Assembly: GCA_963930655.1 (NCBI GenBank)
Contig: OZ005612.1
Coordinates: 12,405,001-12,469,000 of the forward strand
Source: Myrica gale
Lineage: Eukaryota; Streptophyta; Magnoliopsida; Fagales; Myricaceae
Direction of reading: 5' to 3'
DNA length: 64,000 nucleotides
A model generated the notes under the pieces. That model made no database searches, was not told the DNA's origin, and saw nothing but the letters and a program-made list of their open reading frames with translations. Position 1 is the first letter of the stretch; each line of letters begins with the position of its first letter. Positions 56,198-64,000 of this stretch are shown in pieces. The position numbers were made by a program, and so were the translations under genes.

Positions 56198-57439
56198 TGT
56201 CACGTCCCTCGTGCTCGAATAAGTCTCCAAGCTCTCTTTGTAGTAACAAAGATGCATAAATGGTGAGACTACGGTACGTCCTTAACTACTAGTCTTATGA
56301 CGGTAGTATTTTCTTTTGGGTGATTAAAGACTTAGTACTTAATAGAATTTACTCAGAAAACATTATGGTGGAAATGGAAGTCAATTTAAAATAAAATAAG
56401 AGAAATACTTTCAATACAAAGAAAACATCACACGTACGTAAGGGAATAGCACACTGCAAAGGAACTACCTGTCAGGGTTAGGGATTTGCGAGAACCCTAA
56501 TGTCATTAAAAAATCTAGGCTAACAACAAATAAGCCTATATCACTAATCCTGTTATTTAGAGCTTAATATACAAGCAAGCCAACATTAAAACAAAACATA
56601 AAACAAAGGCATCCCAAGAAGCTCAGTCTTCATCATGGTCAAACAGGGTGAGGTCTACCCAGTTTATGCCGCTGTAGTTCTCCCCCAATGGGCGGTTCTC
56701 ATTTACAGGAATTCTGGTAGCAGATCCTTCGGAATTAGGTGGGGCTGATGGACCAAAACAACGTCTAAGCCCTCTGAGACTAGGACTCGAACATGGTTAA
56801 TGAGAACATGGGTAGGGAACTCATGGGTGATAAATGTCTCAAATATCTCCATAATTTATCTTAGTAGTAAACAAAAATATGGACGAGGGAGGAAACAGAG
56901 TTAGTCTTAAGGATCTTAATCATTTTTTAAATCAGAGAGCACTCAAAAAAATTGATTTAGAACTTTTTATGATTTAACCTAATAGAAGTCAATATTTCAT
57001 ATTATCCAAGTTATTTGTATCAAGCTAAATGAGAAATTAGACTTGGGCTTGCTGGAAAGCCCACATCTGAAAATTATTAGAAGGTCTGAAACACGACTTG
57101 TGTCAGCTCAAAAAATAGAAAAGGGCCTACTTCACATGGGCTACCAAGTTAGGCATTTTGGGTCCAATAGGGACCTAGACTTAGGCTTCACTTACAAGCT
57201 CATTCCTGGGAAATAATATGAGCTTTTAAGCCCATTAAATTCAATCCAGTTGATAGAAAACAGGCCCAACCCGTGTAGCTATAAAAATGAGTCTTTTTTT
57301 TTGCTTGAAAAAGCTAGTTTTTAACAGTAACTTCAAATAATCATAACTTTTCCATCCTATCTCCAAATGACTCAAAATTTTAACCGAAGGTTCCTGATAT
57401 TGTCTAGTCTTAACTCTCCAAATTTGAGATAAAAATTTA
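56198..57439 (-). mobile_element. LTR-B, unit 4
   Basis: A 1,242-bp copy. The minus-strand start is mutated (TAAATTTTT instead of TGAATTTTT at 57439), but the GACGTGACA end is intact. Confidence 0.7.
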
Positions 57440-58360
57440 TACCATGCTTGCGGTGCTTGTTTCAAGCCATAGAGTGCTTTTGTGAACCTGAACACATGAT
57501 GTGGTAGTTTCTCATCTTCAAATACAGAAGTTGTTCTACATAAACTTTCTTAGAAGGAAAACCATTGAGAACTGCACATTTTACACCCATTTGAAACAAT
57601 TTAAAATCTTTGAAACATGAAAAGGAAAGTAACATGCGAATAGATTTCCTTGTTGCTTTGCTTGTCGTTGGTTTCTCAATTTTTTTGTATAGATCGACAT
57701 TTCCAATACCAAGTATTATTTCTTTACCATTATCACCAACTATAACTAAACCTTTTTTTCTTTTGGACAATGAGATTTGAACCAACTTTTGTCTCCGGTC
57801 ATGTGCTTAGAGTATCTACTATCAGGAACCCAATGTTCCTTGACTTTGGTTTTCTTTATGCACTCCTACAAAAAAGGATCAAGTCTTGATTTTTGTTACC
57901 CAAATCTTTTTGGGTCCGTTGGTGTTAGAAATGGTTTATTTCAGCTTGTCTTTAGGAATCCATTAGAAGATTTCTTTCTAGTTGGACAAGTGTGTGAAAT
58001 ATGTCCAAATTTAACACAAAAGTTGCACAAAGTAAATGATGTAAAGGATTTTGTGATCATATCAGAAGAAAGTTCTTGATCACTAAAAGAGTCATATCCA
58101 ATACCACTTTTGTTGAAGCAACATCTTTGAGAACTGAGAAGAATGTCAAGATTTCATTTTCCTTGAGTAAATTTTGCAAGATCATTTGTAGGATAGTCAC
58201 CTTTCATTTTCAAAATATCGTTTTAAGCTATAAGAGATATAACTTGACTTTACAAAGTATCATTCTCTTTTGTAATACTTTCAAAATTCTTTCTAAGACA
58301 ATAATACTTTGAGAATTTTTTTTTTAGTTCAAGATGTTGTTCATCAGAAGCATCTTGTAA
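57440..58360 (-). pseudogene. Copia pol remnant, unit 4
   Basis: Same RT-protease fusion with KALYGLKQAPQAWY at 57440-57495, where the frame runs on into LTR-B. The frame 57462-57785 includes GDNGKEIILGIGNV. It retains the about 290-bp segment (58010-58320) lost in units 1 and 3. Confidence 0.8.
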
Positions 58361-58364
58361 CTCA

Positions 58365-58985
58365 TTAAAAGAAAAGCATTGAATAAAAGAAGATTGTACC
58401 CCATGCAACCATAAAAGCTTCCTTCTTGTCTTTGAAGTCTCTTGACATCTTATATGGTTCCATGTTAGGATATTCTGACTTGATATGTCCCGACTTTTTG
58501 CAACCAAAACAGATAGTCTCATTCTTTTTGCTGCTATCTCTCTTGAAGTTGGACTTTCTTGGATATCTCTTGTCTCCTTGTTTCTTACGAAAGAACTTCT
58601 TGAACTTTTTCGTAAACAATGTCATTTCTTCATCGTCTTTTGATGATTCATGATTGCTAGAGTATAATGCTTTTAAGGTTATTCCTCTCTCACCTTTTAC
58701 TTCATCCTGATCTCCCTTAACTTGGTTCACCTCGTGAGTCAAAAGAGATCCCATGAGCTCATCTAGAGATAACTTAGTTAAATCTTTGACTTCTTGGATA
58801 GCTGTAAATTTTGGTTCTCATGCTTTAGGAAAACACCTGAGAATCTTTCTTACAATTTTCACGATTGTGTATTCTTTGCCAAGAGATTTCAATCAATTTA
58901 TAATATCCGTAAAGTGAGAAAACATGGAGGAAATGGATTCATCGGATTTCATCAAAAAAAAATCATAGCTATGAAAGCATGCTAA
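58365..58985 (-). pseudogene. Copia gag remnant, unit 4
   Basis: Frame 58365-58754 (129 codons) with the basic stretch and the CFGCKKSGHIKSEYP knuckle. A stop splits it from the upstream part seen as one frame in unit 3. Sequence at 58986-59328 leads to the PBS without a frame. Confidence 0.82.
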
Positions 58986-59328
58986 TATAGTTTTCCTTGA
59001 CTTAATTAGTACCATCTTGAGCAACTAACAAATTATCGCATATTTGTTTAGCCATTCACAACTTTAGAATTTAAAGACATGAGTTTGAGATCATGATCAT
59101 CCCAATAATTTTCCCCTTTCAACTTACCTGTTACATCTTTAGGAAATCTAGGACCACGAAGATAACTCTCCAAAGTTCATAATCCACAGCTTAGATATAA
59201 ATCATCATCCTTAGTAGTTGTAACAAGTTCCATTCAACAAAGGAGGTCTGTTAATGGATTGCCCTTGAGCCAAAGAAGAGCAAACAAGGGTGGAGATTAC
59301 TAAGGATATTAAATCTCAGCTCCGATAC

Positions 59329-59340
59329 CAGTTATGAGTT
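59329..59340 (-). other. Copia primer-binding site, unit 4
   Basis: TGGTATCGGAGC on the minus strand, two bases from the LTR end. Confidence 0.84.
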
Positions 59341-59342
59341 TA

Positions 59343-59938
59343 GGTGACAACCCGAAAGGGGCGGTGAATTGAGTTTTAATAAAGTGTGAAACTTTTGATA
59401 AAACTCAGATCTCAAAATGTTTCAAGTATAATAAATCGTGGTACAATAAATAAGGACAATAAAGAATGACAGTTAAAGAGGAGAGATAGCACCGATATTT
59501 TTAGGTGGTTTGACCAAGAGTTACCTACGTCTACCCTCAAGGCTAGTGCCTTCCTTGGGCCTTCTTCACTATCTTCCAATGTGGGGACACCATCTTCAAG
59601 CTTGGAAACTTGCTTTCAGGTGTCACTGATATTTTTCGACACTATCATCTCATGTGTCAACATCATCTTCTCATGTGTAGACCCTCAAAATGGCTATCGG
59701 TTTGCAGTGCGATATATCGACACTTACTTCCAGTTTGTCGACACCATCATTGCAGGAGAAGTTTTTAGTGCTTTAGAGATTTGAAGTCCTTTCCTCCTTG
59801 ACTTGATATAACTCCTACAACAAAAATTTGATTGTTAAAGTTTGAGCCATAGTGTTCAATACAATTATACTACTATATATCATTGAGAGAGACCAAATCA
59901 ATTTAAATTGCCAAAACAGAATTATGGATTGACCAACA
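59343..59938 (-). mobile_element. Copia 5' LTR, unit 4, internally deleted
   Basis: About 550 bp of the single-copy LTR is missing at about 59580 (joint at CCAAT). The terminus next to the PBS is mutated (CTCATA instead of CTCACA). Confidence 0.8.
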
Positions 59939-61422
59939 CGTGACCTAAAATACTTCCAAAGCTATTTTTTTATTTGCTGGTACAAAAGGAAAATCCTCTA
60001 AAATCAAAGCTTTGTTCCGTTGTAGTCTTAGTTGAAAAGTCCCTAGGGTGGTTGATGCAATACATGCAGTCGTCACCATCTTTGAAATGACACCCTGCTC
60101 ATCCAGTCTTTGAGTTTCTAAAGCCCTTAGAAATCCTGGTTTGCGTCAATGGACACAGTTTTCTTTGGCCTTTTTATTTGGCTCACTTGTTTCCTCCTTC
60201 TTTTCATTCTAGCTAAGCTTAGAGCTACTCATTTCTTAAATTTGTTTCCCTTGGATTTAATTGTCGTGGTCAAGTTGACTTTGACTTGTCCATTATCATC
60301 AGGGAACTTGTCTACATTTTGTGATAAGTTCTTTAGCTCCCTGTAACATATTAAACAACAATAACAAAGTCACTATCATCTTGTTCGTATTATAGTTTAA
60401 CACAAACTCGTTGAACGATTCAGGTAGATATGCCAATAGTGGTCCAACCTTTTGGCAGGCATATCGACCCTACTCTCCAAATAAGATAGAACACTCACTT
60501 GCATCATTGACTTACTAAGTTTATATTTTGAACAATCATTTATGAACATAGAAACACTTCTATTTTTATTTCTCACAAGATCAAAGCACTTAGGTTTAGT
60601 ATGACCAACTTTACTACAGTGATACCAAGTAGGTATGAATCTGAAAAACTTATAATTAATAGAAATATGAGGTTTAGAATTAATAGAAGTAGGAGGTTTG
60701 TAATTAACTACTTGATAATTTACTTTATTCAAACCTGTGGGTATCACCATCCGAATATCTAATGCTAAACATCTTATCTTGTTTGTTGGTTCCACTTGAT
60801 AAAATTCTTCAGCTGTACATTTCTTTCGTCCAGCTCCTTCATTAATTTCACAACACACTCTTTAAGAGAGGCATTCATACAATAAGCTCTCGAACTATAG
60901 AATGTTTTTCTAGTAATGTTTCAGCTAACTCGTCTCTCTCTTTTTGAAAAAGATTGATTTTCCTAAGAGTCACACAATTCTCCTTCTTTACTGTAATACT
61001 CTCTTGATATAACTCTTGATAAGTTTCCTTTAGACACTCAAGGTCATCTGCATCTTTAGCGATAGTTTCTTCTGCATCATTAAAATTAGCAAACTCATTA
61101 GTTTAAACTGTGTTTTAAATGCAACTTGATTTACCTTATTATCATTAGAGTCGTCATGGTCTGAGGAGGTTGACTACGAATTAGAATACGAGAAAGATCT
61201 CTTCAAAGCATTATTTCCCTTCGATTCCAAAAAGGTAGGACATTCAGCTTTAAAGTGTCCAAATCCTTCGCACCCTTGACATTGTAGTCCTTGCTCTAAT
61301 TTATTTCTGAACTTTCTTTTCTCTGGTTTATTATTCTGGTCATAATTCTTCCAATTTGGTCTACCAAAGGGTTTAGAGTTCAGTTTCTGCCAAGGTAGGC
61401 TGTGGCGCAACTGGAGCCCCAA
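59939..61422 (-). mobile_element. SIRE-like copia remnant, unit 4
   Basis: A deletion at about 60485 removes RT and the protease joint and fuses the post-RT part to the second knuckle region. This gives a chimeric 153-codon frame (60397-60858) with WYHCSKVGHTKPKC, again with Trp for the first Cys. The gag zinc knuckle at 61174-61422 is intact. Confidence 0.76.
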
Positions 61423-62309
61423 CGTTGGAACTCATGGCCAACACAACACCCGTACAACCAGTTGGGGTGCAAGGGCTTGGCCATGCCACACCATGGCCAG
61501 CTCTGGCACACCCTGGTCGGGGGTTGGTAATTTTCTGGCCTGCCTGCAGATTATTGGACATGGGCAACCGTGGATTTTGGCGGTGCCAAGGGTTCTAAGC
61601 GAGCATTAAGGGATGAGATCCCTGTGTCGCGTGTTAGTTTTTGGGTTGGCCAACATGATCTCAAAAAAACCTGAGACGGTTGTGCGCATGGAAGGGAAGG
61701 AGGCAGAACATTTAGGTTGCTAAGATGTGAAATCGAAAGACTCAACGTGCGAGATCATAAGATCTAACGATTATTGAGGATTGAAGGATCAATTGTAGAC
61801 AAGATCAAGAAACTTTAATATTCCACAAGATCAAGATTGTTCGTCTAATCTGAGGGCATATTTGGGATGTGCCATGTTGTGGGTCATGCACTTCGGGGTA
61901 GAATTCCACTTGACATTTAATGAATTATGTGATTTTATGCTATCGTGCTTTCTTTCTATGCGAACAAGTATTGGTATTTCCATCCTCGTCCGAACAGACC
62001 TTCTTTGGTCACGCATTCTCCAAACAACAATCATGGATGGCACAAAGTTTTCTTTTTATATTTGGGGTGTTGGTTCGGAGCGATTTCCCAGAGAGTCCTC
62101 TCGTACTTCTTCTTTGTGTTGGGATTTTGGTTTATGTTCCTGAATCTTACAAGAAAGATACTCCGGTTCTTTCTCCAAATGAAGAGGATGGGGTAATTGC
62201 TCTCTATGAAGGCAACCATGTGATCTGAGATTTTCTTCTTTGTACGGAGAATGTAGATGAATATCTCGTCCAAGCCCTTCCTTTGGGTGGAAATCCTTCT
62301 AAGCGACGA
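61423..62309. other. Block X, unit 4, with empty target site
   Basis: Single GTGGG at 61879-61883. Small deletions occur near 61633 and 61860. Open frames persist at 61862-62273 on both strands. No domain recognised. Confidence 0.45.
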
Positions 62310-64000
62310 TGTGAGACCCCGAACTTTGCTTTTGCTATTTTCAATGTATTAGTTTTAATTTAAATTATGGGGCCATATTTTTTGCCAATTAATATGAGAT
62401 TTTTATTTCATAAATTTTTCCCTAAAATAATTTTCTTTTCATTATGGAAGTTTTGTGCAAGTTTAATTTTATTTCCCTAAGAGCCAAAACTTGCAAGGTA
62501 AGTTTCTCTTATGGATTTATATTTTTCATTTTCTTAGTATATTTCATAATCCATGGAATTAAATATGATTAAAGATATATAAATATATCGGCTGAAAATA
62601 ATTAAATGGAAAAGATCATGAATTTCCTTTAAGTATTTGAATATTTTTGTGTGTCATTAATAGGTGGCATATATCATTATTATGTGGCCTAAATTAATAG
62701 TTTGATTATCATTAGAAATATTAGATGATAAGCTACTAGGCATATGAAAAGTTTTAAGAGAGATTAAAATGATAAGCACACTTGCTTATCATAGTGATAA
62801 GCTAGCATAATGATAAGCTAGGGAACTTTTTATGTAATAAGTTGTTGTGGCTATCGTAGAGATAGGCTAGAACCATTATCTTGACATATGTTGTCATGCT
62901 TATAAGATGATAAGCTATGTAATTGAACTAGATAAGCTAGAGTGCTTATAGGAGATAAGTTAGGTGACAAAAGTAACTAAGTTGAAAGTTGGTTGTGAGA
63001 GTAACTAGAAAGTTAGTTGCGAGAGTAACTAATTTAGTTGAGTTGTAACCAAACATCATAAATGAACTAAACAAGAGGTAAACCAAGAAGAGACAAGACC
63101 ATTTACGTGAAGATGCAAGGAGTAAAAAGCCATAAAGTGGTGATCCCATGTGAAGAGAGATGGAGAGCAATTAAGTGACAAGACAAGACAAGGAAAAGAA
63201 ATGAGAGAAAAGGCAAAGGGAGAAGGAGGAATTCACGTGGGAGACATGACTTGAGGAGACAAGGGAGGAGGTGAGAGAAAATGAGGAGAAAAAGGGAGTG
63301 AAATGGACATGCAATGGTCGGCCAAGAGCAACCCAAATTCACCCCCCCTCTTTCTTTCTTTCTCTTGTCATTTTCAACATGTCATTGCCATAATTTCACC
63401 TTGGGAGACTCAATTGCTTCAAGTGAACTCACCCTCACACTTAGCATTTCAATTTCACTCCTCATTTGCTTCTCTTGGCCGAATATCGCCCTCCCATTTC
63501 AACTCTCTCTCTTTTCCTCTCTTGGCCGAACCTTTCCCTTAAGCTCAAGCCTTGTTCTTTTCTTCTTGCAACAAAATCATTCCTCTAAAGTCTTAGTTTG
63601 TTTCCTTTCCTTGAGGTGACCGAATCTTCCCTTTGAACAACTCATTTCTTCTCTTGGAAATTTCTATCCACCAAGCCTTTTTCCCTTGTTGAAATCTAGC
63701 TCACTTTCTTAGAACTAAATCATTTCAAGTTTCAAGCATTTCCTTGTTTTTATTTTCCCCACCATAAAACCTATCTTAGCACCTTATATCAGCCTTGGAA
63801 TCATTCCAAAAGGGTGAACCGAAAGTTGGAGTTAAAGAAGGATTTGTGAAAACCGGGTGTTCTAAGTGAAAGGTACACTTATTTGGTCAAAGCTTGTGTT
63901 CAATCGTCAAGGTGAGGCCAAAAATGGTTGTTAGTGCTAAGTATTATGGTTGGCCGAATGTCTCTTGGTTGGATCTTGAGTTGGTGTCTTGATTTTTGTT
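62310..64000 (+). mobile_element. LTR2, unit 4, continues past the window
   Basis: It begins TGTGAGACCCCGAAC and follows unit 1 to the last base, apart from small gaps near 62388 and 63384. The 3' part is out of view. Confidence 0.85.

Larger units (their letters stand above)
56188..64000. repeat. Tandem segmental array, unit 4 (cut by the window end)
   Basis: It begins at the AAATAGGCG before LTR-B and continues to base 64000 within LTR2. Private deletions are at about 59580 and 60485. Its RNase position would lie beyond the window. Confidence 0.88.

Noticed and set aside
1..64000. tRNA, rRNA or other structural RNA genes
   Set aside because: I saw no tRNA-like box A/box B pairs with a cloverleaf and no rRNA words. 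The only tRNA-related sequence is the retroelement primer-binding site.

Overview
The window looks like plant nuclear DNA, probably from a flowering plant. It is dense in decayed Ty1/copia and Ty3/gypsy LTR retrotransposons and carries two intron-containing, secreted class I (S-like) RNase T2 genes. I see no bacterial, organellar or viral operon structure. The species cannot be named from the sequence.

Layout. Bases 1-2991 are the left flank: a diverged LTR fragment, then a broken chromovirus (Ty3/gypsy) pol on the + strand. From about 2992 the rest is a tandem segmental array with a full period of about 18.3 kb. Unit 1 is about 2992-21035, unit 2 about 21036-37861, unit 3 about 37862-56187, and unit 4 starts at about 56188 and runs off the window. 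The common order in a unit is: a reverse-strand gypsy-type LTR ('LTR-B', 1.24 kb); a reverse-strand copia remnant (RT/protease, gag, PBS, LTR); a second, SIRE-like copia remnant; an unassigned block X; a very long gypsy LTR ('LTR2', about 4.4 kb when complete); a coiled-coil ORF; a Tat/Athila-like gypsy pol remnant; a chromovirus integrase piece split by a copia solo LTR; a partial reverse-strand copia LTR; a decayed RNase T2 pseudogene; an intact RNase T2 gene; and AT-rich flank.

The units differ by large deletions, mostly with 2-5 bp of microhomology at the joints, and by a few insertions and tandem duplications. Unit 1 lost the RNase block in a 6.7-7.2 kb deletion but carries a private 3,900-bp solo LTR with a perfect 5-bp target duplication. 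Units 2 and 3 each keep an intact four-exon RNase T2 gene on the minus strand (34640-35651 and 53028-54039, 228 aa). The copies differ at 7 sites by eye, two of them amino-acid changes. Unit 4 is cut before its RNase position.

The only genes I judge functional are the two RNases. Both keep a signal peptide, both catalytic motifs, ten mature cysteines, canonical splice sites, a TATA box and a poly(A) signal. All other coding sequence is transposon debris, plus one 316-aa coiled-coil ORF of unknown origin and one conserved 35-codon fragment. The main story is copy-number change of a secreted RNase inside a transposon-built tandem array.
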